A DNA stretch of 64,000 nt from Mytilus edulis. Taxonomy: Eukaryota; Mollusca; Bivalvia; Mytilida; Mytilidae. How positions within the stretch are numbered: position 1 is the first letter of the stretch; every line of letters begins with the position of its first letter. The notes below the pieces were generated by a model, which worked only from the letters and a program-made list of their open reading frames with translations, searched no databases and was not told the origin of the DNA. Position numbers and translations under genes: made by a program. The stretch covers positions 45,967,601 through 46,031,600 of the forward strand of contig NC_092356.1 in NCBI RefSeq assembly GCF_963676685.1, read 5' to 3'. Below, piece by piece: positions 44,114 to 55,306 of the stretch.

Positions 44114-45110
44114 AGGAGTCTAAATTTAAAAAAAATACAAGTGACTGTTACATGCATGTCTTTTAAAGACAATATGCTAACATAACATGCTAGATCAATG
44201 TATTAAATGTCAGGGAAAAAAGAATATATAAGTATGTATTATTGCAATTTACTTTGAAATAGCGTGCAGTAGTTATGGGTACTAGTATATATATTTTATT
44301 AGTTTTTGTTTTACTGAACTTATGAGTCAATATAGATAAGAGGATGTGGCATGAGTGCCAATAAGACTAATCTTCATCGAAGTTATAATATATAAAAAAA
44401 AAGTTGAGAATTATAGGTCGAAGCACTTTAGCGAATAGGAACAATTTGTTTATACGTTGTTCTATCCAAACACTGTCACGGATAGGAAAAGCCATATCAT
44501 CCGCGTTGGAATGATTTTTAATGGAAACATGCCAATATAAAGTTTTTAAAGATTTTTGAAAAGACTTATCTTTGTAATAATAAATTCGACTATATTCAAC
44601 CTACCAGCAGGTGTTGTCGACACTGAAAATAAGACCAACATATTCAGAGATATATATATATCACCACAGACAACTCACCACAAAAGACCAAATGACACCG
44701 AAATTAACAACTAACGGTCACCGTACGGACATCAAACATGACCATATTCCATACCGCCTAGTCAGCTATAAAAGGCCTCGAAATAACGACCGTTATAAAA
44801 TTCAAGCCAGAAAATAAACATATGCAAACAATAATATATGTACAAAATTATGAACAACGTTCGTTCTTATTAATACAGTAAATTGCAATTTAGCTGTACT
44901 CCCCTTTCATTATTTGAATTTCCAAGCTATAGTGTGTATTATTCCTGTTCCTTGTTTAATGCTGTTCGATTTCAAGTTTAGCAAATATAAAAAAAAGGTT
45001 CAATTTGTTTATTTACTTTTTTTTACCTCTTCTGACATCGGACTCGGACTTCTCTTGAACTGAATCTAATGTGTGTATTGTTATGTGTTTACTTTTCTAT
45101 ATTGGCTAGA
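44114..45110. other. Intron of gene A with repeat fragments
   Basis: At 44335-44370 is the 'gaggatgtggcatgagtgcc' repeat scrap (also 425, 28150), and at 44660-44800 an inverted fragment of R3 ('agctataaaaggcctcgaaataacg'). Nothing else was recognised. Confidence 0.4.
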
Positions 45111-45114
45111 GGTA

Positions 45115-45425
45115 TAGGGGGGACGGTTGAGATCTCAAAAACATGTTTAAAACCGTCGCATTTTTGCGCCTGTCCCAAGTCAGAAGCCTCTGGCCTTTGT
45201 TAGTATTATATCATTTTTAATTTAAATTTCTTGTGTATAATTTTGGGTTTAGTATGACGTCCATTATCACTGAACTGGTGAATATATATTTGTTTAGGGG
45301 CCAGCTGAAGGACGCCTCTGGGTGCGAGAATTTCACGCGGCATTGAAGACATATTTGTGACCTTCTGCTGTTGTCTATTCAATGGTCGGGTTGTTGTCTC
45401 TTAAACACATTCCATTCTCAATTTT
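45115..45425 (-). repeat. Mussel repeat R1, inverted copy
   Basis: The text runs from 'gagatctcaaaaacatg' through 'cgcctgtcccaagtcagaagcctctgg', 'tttagtatgacgtcc', 'ggggccagctgaagg' to 'ttaaacacattcc'. It is the reverse complement family member of 29020-29290. Confidence 0.75.
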
Positions 45426-45598
45426 ATTCAGATTCTACCGGACATTACATTTGATTTAAAAAATATGGTGATCCTGGATATTGAAAAGATTAAGTAAACA
45501 ATTAAAAGCATTTTTCCGTATGAACATGAGAAATCGCAATCTTTTTGCCGTCTAATTTTTGACAAAAGGCATAAAAAATGATTTTTTGTTACATGTAC

Positions 45599-45703
45599 CT
45601 GTTTGACAATTACGTCCAGTATATCCAATCTGACATTGACAATAATAATCAGTCTTTCCGTTGTAACATGCGCCACGTCCATTACAAGGATCTGGACTAC
45701 AAT
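45599..45703 (-). CDS. EGF exon 6 of the 105-bp series, gene A
   Basis: The acceptor follows TTTATGAAG and the donor is GTACAT. The product is D/H-C-S-P-D-P-C-N-G-R-G-A-C then C-Q-C-Q-I-G-Y-T-G-R-N-C. The C-Y-N-G-K-T-D-Y-Y-C stretch fits the C-x-[DN]-x4-[FY]-x-C hydroxylation consensus. This is the last EGF module before the linker and C-terminal exons. Confidence 0.88.
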
Positions 45704-47233
45704 CTTCATAAAAGAAGGTATAAAAATAAATGTTCACACGTTTAATAATTTCTTCAACTATTATTTAATATCCAAAGTGTCTTGTTACATAAAGCGCTAC
45801 AACAAAATTATATTACTAGTGTTCTGAAAATAAATATATCAGTGTATTATTCTATCGAAATCACAAGCTATTTAAATGATATTTGTTCAATAAATTGTAA
45901 TATTCTTAACCCACACTTCAGAAAAATGCATCAAAATATAAAACATAACGATATAAAATCAATGTCCTGCATTTATGTGTTTAAACATCAATTCAACCAA
46001 TCAGCATAAAGAACATTTTTACATGTTGCTCTTCTCAGATAATAGGTATTCGTTTTTAATTTCAGATTCTTTTTCGCAAATTCACAAGAAAGATACTTTA
46101 CTGAATAAACTGTATATTTGGATCATTTGAAGAACTTATTTCCTTGTTAATCAATTTGAATTAAAAATTAAGGGTAGATGTAGCATAAACATAATTAAAT
46201 CTGTCAGAAAATCAGAGTGCCGTTTTTCGATAGTTTCAGGAACATTGAGATGCTAGTAATAACGGTGATTTTGAACCTAATGAACCTTAAATTTCAACGT
46301 TAGTAATTTGTTTTAGAAGAACATATATTCCTGATTCGAGCATTATTCGAGAGATACTAGTGCGCATCTCGTGCAGTAAAATTGGTGGTAAGTTAATGTT
46401 ATGACAGCTTATACGATTCATCAAATAAGAGGTTTGCTAAATATTGGCTTAGTTTGAAATTAGTATTTACGATCTCAAATTAAACTGCCAGTACAGTTCA
46501 TCTTAATGTACTTTACATTTGGATTCCTGCGAGATAAACAAATGTTGTTCACTGTTCGAATAATAAACTAATTCACAAAATAAAAATCGAATCCCTTGTT
46601 TCTGAACTATTGGTTAGTACAAAAGATGATGGGACATAATTGCGAATGAGACCAGTCTCTACCAGATATCAAATTACGTAAACGTTAACAGTTATATGTA
46701 AATGTACAGCCTACTGTTTGTCGATCTTCCTTTATTTCAATTGCTTAACCTATTTTTCGGAACATTGAACGAAACATTTGTGTTTTTTTTCCTTTTGACA
46801 ACGGAATTTTAGTATATCAACTGTTCGTTGTGTCTGTTTTACATAGTTTATCTGTCACTATGAAAGACGAAAGGAGGCAAATATGCAATTAGCGTCAGTG
46901 TTTGTACAAGTCAATTTACATTTTGAACAATCACAGAGGATGTTTTGATAAAATTTTAATTGATTTGGACGTAAGATTAAATCTTTTTGTATAATGAAAA
47001 AAAAAACTTTCATAGACCAAACGGTAATATTTTTATTTGCAAAGAAATGCTCATGTTCAAATACAGTATTGATAGTCACTATTATTTCTCATTCAAGGCT
47101 ATGTGCGATGGTAAATTCATGGTAAAACAACATCTCTTTTGCTTCTTTATATTAGTTTTCGTCTTTTACTTCAATCCTTAACACTCTTAAAGACTGAAAG
47201 ATTAAAAAAAATGCAGATGTAAATTATACTCAC
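45704..47233. other. Intron of gene A, nothing recognised
   Basis: No repeat shared with the rest of the window and no bordered exon. Short ORFs at 45782-46009 and 46858-47181 lack support. Confidence 0.4.
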
Positions 47234-47242
47234 GACTCACAG
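47234..47242 (-). CDS. 9-nt microexon 5, gene A
   Basis: CTGTGAGTC lies between the acceptor TTGATCTAG and donor GTGAGT. Joined to the flanking exons it reads Pro-Val-Ser-His and then the first EGF cysteine. It is the weakest of the series because GTGAGT also occurs inside it, but its position between two 105-bp EGF exons fits the strict alternation. Confidence 0.6.
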
Positions 47243-47583
47243 CTAGATCAAAAAAATTAATTAAATGATAGATTAAAAGATAAGTTCAAAGAAAAATAAT
47301 ATGTTTATTTGACGTTTGATTTATTACGTTTCGTATAAACATACATGTTGAATGAAATAATTTATACGGAATGATATTAATTGCAGATAATATGATCAAA
47401 TTCACCTTTTCAAATTATGATGATTGCTACATAGAAGGATAACATAATAGTCTGTATGATATCGTTGTTAGTGTATTCAATAATTAAATGATCGCGGCTG
47501 TTATATACAAATCATTATTTTCTTAATCCATTTTTATCAATTTCCATCTTGAACTTAAAGAAGCTTATATCTTAACTACTCAC

Positions 47584-47688
47584 GTGCAGCACATGTTTGT
47601 CCTGTATATCCTTGATGGCAGGAACATATAAACCCGGTCTGTGTATTATGACAGATACCATTACCGTTACATGGATCGGGAGAACAAT
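47584..47688 (-). CDS. EGF exon 5 of the 105-bp series, gene A
   Basis: The acceptor follows CTTTCAG and the donor is GTGAGT. It reads D/H-C-S-P-D-P-C-N-G-N-G-I-C then C-H-N-T-Q-T-G-F-I-C-S-C and G-Y-T-G-Q-T-C. Six cysteines and the hydroxylation consensus are present; 35 codons including split ones. Confidence 0.9.
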
Positions 47689-47904
47689 CTGAAAGATGTC
47701 ATACAAAAGGTTAAACACGTACATATTTAAACTAGATAAATATAAGCTTTGATAATTTGATAGGTTTACGTCTTCATGCAAGGGAAAATAATACTGGAAG
47801 TTTAATTAAACGAAAAAGTATGCCATATTCTGAATTTAAAACGTGTAACTTAATATTTCTTCTTTTATAATCAAAATGATTTAACAAACAAATATATGCA
47901 GTGT

Positions 47905-48190
47905 AAAAGAGGGACGAAAGATACCATGCAGAGGACAGTCAAACTCATAAATCGAAAATAAACTGACAACGCCATGGCTAAAAATAAAAAGGGCAAACAG
48001 ACAAACAAGAGTACACATAACACAACATAGAAAACTAAAGAATAAGCAACACTAACCCCACCATGTGCTCCGTAAGGGTAGGCAGATCTTGCTCAACATA
48101 TGGCACCCGTCGTGTTGCTCATGTTATAACAAACCCGTGAAAATAGTCTAATTCGGTAGGTAACATTCATGAATAGGAATGGGATTGTAG
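47905..48190 (-). repeat. PLE 3' tail of the element at 48190-48803
   Basis: The text 'gggacgaaagataccatgc', 'gacaacgccatggctaaaa', 'ggcacccgtcgtgttgctc' is continuous with the RT fragment on its right, giving the order ORF end then tail on the minus strand. Confidence 0.75.
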
Positions 48191-48803
48191 TTAAGACGTA
48201 AGGAACATATCCGATATCATTTGTGAAACGGTTATTCCATTACGGTCAACCAACTCGTGATGGCGTCCGTAAAACTTACGAAGGGATGATTCCAACTTCA
48301 CCATTTGGAACTCTTGGTTTAATAGCTACATTGTGAGCAGCAACACTGTTTCAAGAAAATCATGATAGGAAATGAAAGCACGGGACTATCGTATCAATTG
48401 GGAGATATCTACCCCATTTGCAGGTGCTGTTGGAATGTTGCTACTTAGAAATGGAAAGCTAAAATCATCTCTTTTTGTCGTAAAGTTTTGTTTTTAACCG
48501 ACCCTCATTGTCAATTTCTAGATGTAAGTCAAGATATGAGGCCGACTTAACTGTATCTGTTGTGTCCTTTATATGTATTCCGATAGGATAGATGCGTTCA
48601 ACATAGTCACCAACTTTTGAAATATTTAGTGAAAGAACATCATCTATATAGCGGAAAATAGAGTTGAAGGATATTGCTAACTTCTCTTCTTTCTTCCTTA
48701 AAAGTTCCTGTTTGAAGTCAGACTCATTATAATAAAGAAATAAGTCGGGAAAAAGAGGGGCACACTTGGTTCCCATTGGAACCTGTTTGATGAGACTACG
48801 CAA
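48190..48803 (-). pseudogene. Penelope-like reverse transcriptase, palm and thumb fragment
   Basis: The minus frame 48465-48803 reads V-P-M-G-T-K-C-A-P-L-F-P-D-L-F-L-Y-Y, F-R-Y-I-D-D-V-L-S-L-N and S-A-S-Y-L-D-L-H-L-E-I-D. After a frame break it continues with L-R-K-F-Y-G-R-H-H-E-L-V-D-R-N-G-I-T. It is 5'-truncated at 48803 and has frame breaks, so it is dead, but it is the longest PLE piece here. It lies in an intron of gene A in the same orientation as the gene. Confidence 0.83.
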
Positions 48804-49139
48804 GGAAAGGTGGTCTCATAAGACAGGTGTTCTTTTAATACAGGTTTAATCTATATGAAATAGCTTACAAAGGTGCGTAATATAAATGGTTTTTGATTAA
48901 TACAGGTGGTCTCTTAGGCAGGTTTGATTGATACAGTTAGAAGAACAGGGAATAAATATGAAAGTGAAGTGAAATACAATACTGATTACTAACGGAATTG
49001 ATGTTATTATTTACATAATAGAATTTAAAGATTTAGATGAAGTTCTCAAGAAGGTATAGCGTAAGAATCATGATCAAAGTGACAGATAAATTTTTCTATA
49101 AATAAGACTTTTTGTTTTCCCGTGTGAATGAGTCTTTTT

Positions 49140-49270
49140 TTAGCCTTTCAGCTTATTGTTCGGTGTGAGCTTAGGCTCCATTTTGAAGACTGTACTTTCA
49201 CATATGATGTTTTTTTCCCCTTTACAAATTATGACTTGGATGGAGAGTTGTCTTATTGTCACTCATATCA
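49140..49270 (+). repeat. R3 repeat fragment
   Basis: The text 'agcttattgttcggtgtgagcttaggctcc...gactgtactttcacatatgatg' matches part of 30370-30440. Confidence 0.45.
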
Positions 49271-49301
49271 CATCTTCTTATATCTATTTAGCACCATTGC
49301 T

Positions 49302-49302
49302 A

Positions 49303-49398
<96 letters not shown>

Positions 49399-49400
49399 TG
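49302..49400. repeat. (ATT)n microsatellite, about 95 bp
   Basis: An uninterrupted TTA/ATT trinucleotide run lies 45 bp from microexon 4. ORFs of poly-Ile or poly-Tyr across it are artefacts. Confidence 0.98.
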
Positions 49401-49445
49401 TGATAAAAAACTGTATTGACGTGTCCATAATATCCATATACTTAC

Positions 49446-49454
49446 GCATGACGC
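49446..49454 (-). CDS. 9-nt microexon 4, gene A
   Basis: GCGTCATGC lies between acceptor ATTTTCAG and donor GTAAGT. The previous EGF exon ends in A, giving Ser-Val-Met and then His before the next cysteine. Same phase and size as the other microexons. Confidence 0.75.
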
Positions 49455-49993
49455 CTGAAAATAATTAAAACAATAGTTTAAAAATAATTTGAAATTAAAG
49501 ACTTTTAAAAGAAACAAATTGGTGATAACTCTTAAATACAAACTTTCAACATCGAACAAAGCGTTTAGTGTTGACAAATATACAACCCAATTTGTCTTAA
49601 ACAAATCGAAAAAATGAATAAAGATTTGTAGAAATGTTGCGAAATGTTCAAGCTGTATCGATCCGATGTCATGCATATTTGTTTATGGCAACTACATGTA
49701 CACCTTGGGAAAGCAATACTAAATCAAAATGTTCACAACATATATAATAGAGATGTCAAACAAAACAAATATTTAAAACAAAAAGATAATTGCGCTAAAA
49801 GAAACGATACCCGGCTTGCAATTTGATACGCCAGACTTTATAAGTATTATCAGTGTAGCTCGTTGCTTAGATCCCTCTAAATACTTCGTCTCTGTATAAA
49901 TTAGTGAGTTTTTCTAATTCAATTGAACAACACAATACACCTCGAGTTGTTAAATATATATATCTATTTAGTACTGTTCTTCACTCAACTTAC

Positions 49994-50098
49994 TGCGTTC
50001 ACAATTTTGTCCTGTGTAGCCAGCATGGCAATTGCAAAAGTAACCTTGTTTGCCGTCATAACAGCTTCCATGACCCTTGCAAGGATCTGGTAAACAAT
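49994..50098 (-). CDS. EGF exon 4 of the 105-bp series, gene A
   Basis: The acceptor follows TGTTTCAG and the donor is GTAAGT. It reads D/H-C-L-P-D-P-C-K-G-H-G-S-C then C-Y-D-G-K-Q-G-Y-F-C-N-C and G-Y-T-G-Q-N-C-E-R. The residue at the hydroxylation position is Asp here and Asn in the others. Confidence 0.9.
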
Positions 50099-50429
50099 CT
50101 GAAACAATAAAAGTAGTAATATAAAGTTCATAATAATCCAGTTGAACAATGCTTATTTTAATATCTGTTTGGGAATCACTTATACAAATACTCGTTTCTT
50201 ACATTATTGTTATTACTGACGCATGTCTGAGGTGTATAGTTTGACTCTCCCTTTGGTATCTTTGGTCCCTCTTTTTCAATATCAAAATTGAAAAAAAATG
50301 TTTTCTGAATAAACATGGTATTGATGAATAAGGCGTACTTAAAATACAATAACATTGTCTTGTCCTTCCAGTATTCAACTTGAAGTTCGAACATATAATG
50401 AAATATTAAAATATAGACAAAATATACTT

Positions 50430-50660
50430 AAGGAACCTTCAAATTCATAAGTGAAATTGAACTGATAACGCCATGGCAAAAAACGAAAACAAATCAAAGA
50501 GACAAACAACAGTACGCAAATAACATAGAAAACTACAACCTGAGCAACACGAAACCCACAAAAACCTGAGCAACACGAAACCCACAAAAACCTGGGGAGA
50601 TTGCAGGATCCGGAAGGGTGAGCAGATCCTACTTCACTAGTGGCAGTCGTCGTTTTGTAA
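50430..50660 (-). repeat. PLE 3' tail, orphan copy with internal duplication
   Basis: The text 'aactgataacgccatggc', 'acatagaaaactacaacc' and a duplicated 'ctgagcaacacgaaaccca' (twice in 50540-50590) match the tail. A separate scrap is at 50225-50280. Confidence 0.6.
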
Positions 50661-50740
50661 TGTAAATATTAGGTAAAATAGGTGTTATACATAAGATGTG
50701 AAAAAGATGTGACACAGTCGAAAGAGCAAAATGTACTTAC

Positions 50741-50749
50741 GATTGGCAA
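50741..50749 (-). CDS. 9-nt microexon 3, gene A
   Basis: TTGCCAATC lies between acceptor TTTATTACAG and donor GTAAGT. Joined it reads Val-Ala-Asn-His before the first cysteine of EGF exon 4. Strong splice sites on both sides. Confidence 0.78.
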
Positions 50750-51079
50750 CTGTAATAAAAAAAATAAGCATCAAAACAGGTAAAAGCACTTGAACATATA
50801 ATACTTGCTATGTTATAACATTTTTTGCTAATTGGTGATCACGTTATTCATATATAATGTTATTGTAAAACTTAATAACTTGGGTAAGACATTTTTGAAT
50901 TCATCGGTTTATACCCTAAATAGTGTCTTTCAAAGTTGAAAAAATATAACAGGCGATGTATTGCTGCAGGGAAACACAATAAATAAATAAATACAGTACG
51001 TATTGGAATCATGTCTACCAAACTATGCTATACCAATTATATTTTTAATCGCAGTACCATGTGGTACACACTTTCAGTA

Positions 51080-51950
51080 GGTTCGAAAAACTAGGGATTG
51101 TTTCATCCCAGGAATAGATTACCTTAGCCGTATTTGGCACAACATTTTGGAATTTTGGGTCTAAAATGCTCTTCAACTTTGTACTTGTTTGGCTTTATAA
51201 CTTTTTTATCTGAGCGTCACTTATGGTCTAATGTAGACGAAACGCGCGTCTGGCGTATTAAATTATGATCCTGGTACCTTTGATAACCTTTTACACCACT
51301 GGGTCGATGCCACTGCTGGTGGACGTTTCGTCCCCGAGGGTATCACCAGCCCAATAGTGAGCACTTCAGTGTTGACATGACAAACTTTGAATTTTTCGAA
51401 AAACTGCGGATTTTCTTATCTAGGAATAAATTACTTTTTCCGTATTTGGCACAACATTTTGGAATGATGGATCCTCAATGCTCTTCAACTTGTACTTGTT
51501 TGGCTTTATAACGTTTTTGATCTGAGCGTCACTGATGAGTCTTATATAGACGAAACGCGCGTCTGCCGTATTAAATTATAATCCTGGTACCTTTGATAAT
51601 TTTTTACACCACTGGGTCGATGCCACTGCTGATGGACGTTTCGTCCCCGATGGTATCACCAGCCCAGTATTCAGCATTTCGGTGTTGACATGGATATCAA
51701 CTATATGGTCATTTTTATAAATCTCCTGTTAACAAAACTTTGAATTTTTCCAAAACTAATGACTTTTTTAATCCCAGGAATAGATTACCTTAGCCGTATT
51801 TGGCGCAACATTTTGGAATTTTGGGTCTTAAATGCTCTTCAAGTTTGTACTTGTTTGGCTTTATAACTATTTTTACCTGAGCGTCACTGATGAGTCTTAT
51901 GTAGACGAAACGAAACGAAATCCTGGTACCTTTGATAACTTTGTTTCGAA
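51080..51950 (+). ncRNA. Retrozyme tandem array, about 2.5 units, with three hammerhead cores
   Basis: Units carry hammerheads starting at 51214, 51526 and 51881 (spacing 312 and 355 bp; the middle unit has an internal deletion after 'gttgacatgacaaacttt'). Core 1 is damaged (CTTATGG). Core 2 (51526-51570) has an intact CTGATGA...GAAA core and ACGCGCGT but one stem I mismatch (TGCCGT). Core 3 breaks off after GAAAC. The flanking unit text ('acaccactgggtcgatgccactgctg', 'tttcgtccccga') matches the 43.4-kb array. Confidence 0.85.
51526..51570 (+). ncRNA. Hammerhead ribozyme, intact core with weakened stem I
   Basis: GCGTCA, CTGATGA, stem II GTCT-TATAT-AGAC, GAAA, ACGCGCGT, C17, then TGCCGT. The G-to-C change in the last segment removes one pair of stem I. 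All catalytic bases are kept. Confidence 0.83.
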
Positions 51951-52075
51951 CATTTAAAGAACAAGCATGACTTTTAACAATCCTAAATGAATATTATTTT
52001 CTGTCAATTTTTTAGTAGTTATTTTTTACGTGAAACAATAACCGAAAGTACAATAGAGTGAAGAAACAGTCTAAC

Positions 52076-52180
52076 CTGTATTGCATTGCTTTCCTGCATA
52101 TCCTTTATTACAATGACACGTATAACCTGATGGACTATTCAAACAAGTTCCTTGTCCTAAACATGGATCAGGGTGACAGT
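52076..52180 (-). CDS. EGF exon 3 of the 105-bp series, gene A
   Basis: The acceptor follows TTAACAG and the donor is GTTAGA. It begins with AC, so the split codon is Asp after a G-ending exon and Tyr after microexon 2. It reads C-H-P-D-P-C-L-G-Q-G-T-C-L-N-S-P-S-G-Y-T-C and G-Y-A-G-K-Q-C. Hydroxylation consensus present. Confidence 0.9.
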
Positions 52181-52709
52181 CTGTTAATTAGAAAACGAAA
52201 GGTTTAATTTCACCATTAGTATATTTATAATCATCTACGTTTAGGCAAAATTACATAATTTTACATAGTATATATTCTTGATACATTACTTTTACGTTCG
52301 CATTTTTCAATTCTTTTTTTGTTGTTGACAACTTTGGTTCTTTCCAGGATGTAATTGAAAGTTTCTCCTTCAAAATTTACAATATCAACCTGGTATCATG
52401 TTCCGTTCATGCAAATTATTCATACGTTTTGTATTAAAAAGGTATAATTTTATTTTTTACCACTATGTTTAGTATTTTTTTTAGAATCTCTATAACATTC
52501 ATGTATTTATTCATAGCGTAAGCGTCCTGTTAAATGTTAGCGTCGATTGTAACGTCAAGCTGAGTGTAGATGAAGTTTCTGTATGTAATTGCACGTATAC
52601 ATCCGACATTTCGAATCATGAATATATGGATAGTGATATAAGTTTGAAGTTTATACATTGTATTAAAAGATTGTTCTTTATTGCAGATCGAAACAAGATT
52701 AATACTCAC

Positions 52710-52718
52710 AATCAATAA
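52710..52718 (-). CDS. 9-nt microexon 2, gene A
   Basis: TTATTGATT lies between acceptor ATTATTTCAG and donor GTGAGT. It encodes Val-Ile-Asp and supplies T to make Tyr with the next exon. It is the only microexon not ending in C (gene B copy at 258-266 also ends in T). Confidence 0.77.
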
Positions 52719-52924
52719 CTGAAATAATAAATAAAAAACAAAGCTAAGTCGTCATATAAGCTGCCAAAAACACCAATAAATTGGCGCACAGATAAAAATC
52801 ATTATCAACACTAACAACAAATCAAATAACAAAAAACAACAGAACAACAGAAAACACTAAAGGAAACAAAATCAAAGCATAAAATACGATACTTTTAAAA
52901 TACTTAATAATGTTTATACATAGT

Positions 52925-53405
52925 GGTATAAAATAAAGGCAACAGTAGTATACCGCTGTTCAAACTCATAAATCCATGGACAATAAACAAAATCGGGGTA
53001 ACAAACTAAAACTGAGGGAAACGCATTAAATATAAGAGAACAACGACACAACACTACAATGTAACACACACAGAAACAGACCCAGCATTAGACAAAATCC
53101 CACGAGAATAACAAATATAACATCAAAACCAAATACATGAATTTGGAATAGACAAGTACCGTGACACGTCTTATCGCAATTTGAATTTACACTCAAAAAT
53201 AAGAGAAAACAAACGACGCAACGCTAAAATGTAACACACACAGAAACAAACTATAATATAACAATGGCCATATTCCTGACTTGGTACAGGACATTTTTAA
53301 AGGACAAAATGGTGGGTTGAACCTGGTTTTGTGGCATGCAAAATCTCCATCTTTTATAGCCATGTGAAATATAACATCAAAATAACAACTGAACACCACA
53401 GGACT
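52925..53405 (-). repeat. Interspersed repeat R2, inverted long copy
   Basis: Reverse complement of the 32925-33345 family: 'ggcaacagtagtataccgc', 'aaaatcccacgagaataac', 'aagtaccgtgacacg', 'ggccatattcctgacttggtac'. ORFs at 53193-53465 and 53420-53712 are by-products. From 53500 to 53700 the text includes an inverted retrozyme-like scrap ('aaagttgtgccaaaaacggc'). Confidence 0.6.
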
Positions 53406-53933
53406 ACAATATAAATAAATTGGAGAACACAATTGACAAAGAAACACACGAACAACAGCCAACAAAAGGCAACCAGTTTAAAATTTTAATACACCAGAAG
53501 TGCATTTTGTCCACACAAGATCTACTAGTGACGCCCAGATACAAAAGTTTGAAAGCCGAAACAAGCACAAAGTCGAACAGCATCGAGGACCAAAAGATAA
53601 AAAAAGTTGTGCCAAAAACGGCCAGGGTTTTCTGTTAGTTACCAGAACATCCCTATTATTTAGAATAATTTATACTTTTGCAAACAGTAAATTTAAAAAC
53701 ACCCTTTTTTAAAATACAAATATGCAGAACGAACATTTTGCTAGACTATAACATCTCTTAAGTAAAACTTGACCGCATATGGATTTACCCACTGATATCA
53801 GGTCCAGTTTCGGAATATAGCTCCCGTATTGTTTAAGTGAAGAAGTTAATTTGCAATAACACGGCGTAACTATAATAAGAATATGTAGGACAGTATAGCA
53901 AACCTACAGACTATTCAATGTTGCAAACCTAGT

Positions 53934-54180
53934 TTAAACATATTTATTTAGAGGGGGTTGAGAAACAAGTTATTGCAACTTATTTTAATCCTTTCCCAAT
54001 TTAAGGGTGCGAGTGCTGCATTGTAGCGGCATTAGCCTGCTCTTTTTCGAAATCTACAAGGGTGTCTTTTACGTTCAAGAGATATTGCTCTTTCTTAACA
54101 CGGGCCAGCCATTTATTATCCCCTTCCGACGGTCTATAATCGTTTTTCAAGACCATATTCGCAAAACTTCTTGTGGTCAA
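53934..54180 (-). repeat. tRNA-derived SINE, head truncated
   Basis: The text starts 'tttaaacatatttatttag' and runs to 'caagaccatattcgcaaaac'. The tRNA-like head present at 13.5 and 57.3 kb is missing, replaced at about 54180. Confidence 0.65.
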
Positions 54181-54254
54181 AAGCAAAGAAATAATAAGAT
54201 AAAAAAGAACCAAATTTCCACTAAGGCATATTTTAATTAAATATATATATATAC

Positions 54255-54359
54255 CTTTATTGCATGTTGATCCTGTATATCCATTTTGACAGAAACATGA
54301 AAATCCAGATGGACTGTTTGTACAATGTCCATTTCTATTACACGGATCAGGGTGACAAT
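54255..54359 (-). CDS. EGF exon 2 of the 105-bp series, gene A
   Basis: The acceptor follows TTCTTAAAG and the donor is GTATAT. It reads D/H-C-H-P-D-P-C-N-R-N-G-H-C-T-N-S-P-S-G-F-S-C and G-Y-T-G-S-T-C-N-K. Full EGF module with hydroxylation consensus. Its gene B counterpart would lie left of the window. Confidence 0.9.
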
Positions 54360-55027
54360 CTTTAAGAATAGAATAAGGAACTGTTAAATCAAATTGAATT
54401 GTTACCTAAAGATCTGTTAGATATACACCAGTACGAAATACTAGTGAAATTAGGTTGTTTAAACTTGTCATTACAAATTGAACTTTTTACAGTTCCAAGT
54501 TAACACTTCTCAGTTTAGATTCGAATGTCCCATGTAATATCATTTGCTTCTCTATCTCTTTCACATCTCGTTGTCAATGACATTTCTAAGTCCCATATTT
54601 TGAACATTTCGCAGTTATTATTCAATTCAATTCAAATTCAAACTTCTAAATATACATTATTTATCTGTTACCTTTATAAGTCAATAATTTCTTTACCGGG
54701 AATGACAGATTGAATCTGCTCACGCGTTTGTTGCATCTTAAATTAATGTCTTAATTTTGACGAGGTTCGAATTGGTCAGTTTACATTTTTTCATGTACAT
54801 AAAATGTAGTGGGATTTAAACGTTTGTTTGTTCTCGCTTTGTTGTTTGCCTTTATTTATTTTTGTTCATTGTGTTTAAATGTTTGATACTCGTTTTGGTA
54901 ATTTTGAAACGGTATTCCATATTATTGACATGAGAACATTTTTAATCTTAAATTGCAATTTTTTTTATCTTGTTCTCAAAATTATTTTTGTCGTCTTTAC
55001 TTACAACCATCAACTCACAATACTTAC

Positions 55028-55036
55028 GATCAACAA
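55028..55036 (-). CDS. 9-nt microexon 1, gene A
   Basis: TTGTTGATC lies between acceptor TATCTTGCAG and donor GTAAGT, encoding Val-Val-Asp and the first base of His. The paralogue is 258-266, conserved in sequence and splice sites. Confidence 0.8.
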
Positions 55037-55306
55037 CTGCAAGATAAAAGAAATAGTTTACACATGAAATATATAGACATTTGATTAACTTCACAATGCA
55101 TTTGGTTTTTTCAGAATAAAAAAAAAAAATTGATTCGAATATTAGTGAACTCACAGAGAAAAAGGGTTATCAATTCATGACACAAAATCCATCAACCACA
55201 CGAAAAATCTGTAAAAGTAAGGATAGCGAACTATTACTTTATAACATATGCGTGTTATTTAGACGAAATGCGCCGCGTTATGTATTGATATATTTTATCA
55301 ACATAC

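Noticed and set aside
49128-49676. Long poly-Tyr/poly-Ile open frames on both strands
   Set aside because: They come from the (ATT)n microsatellite.
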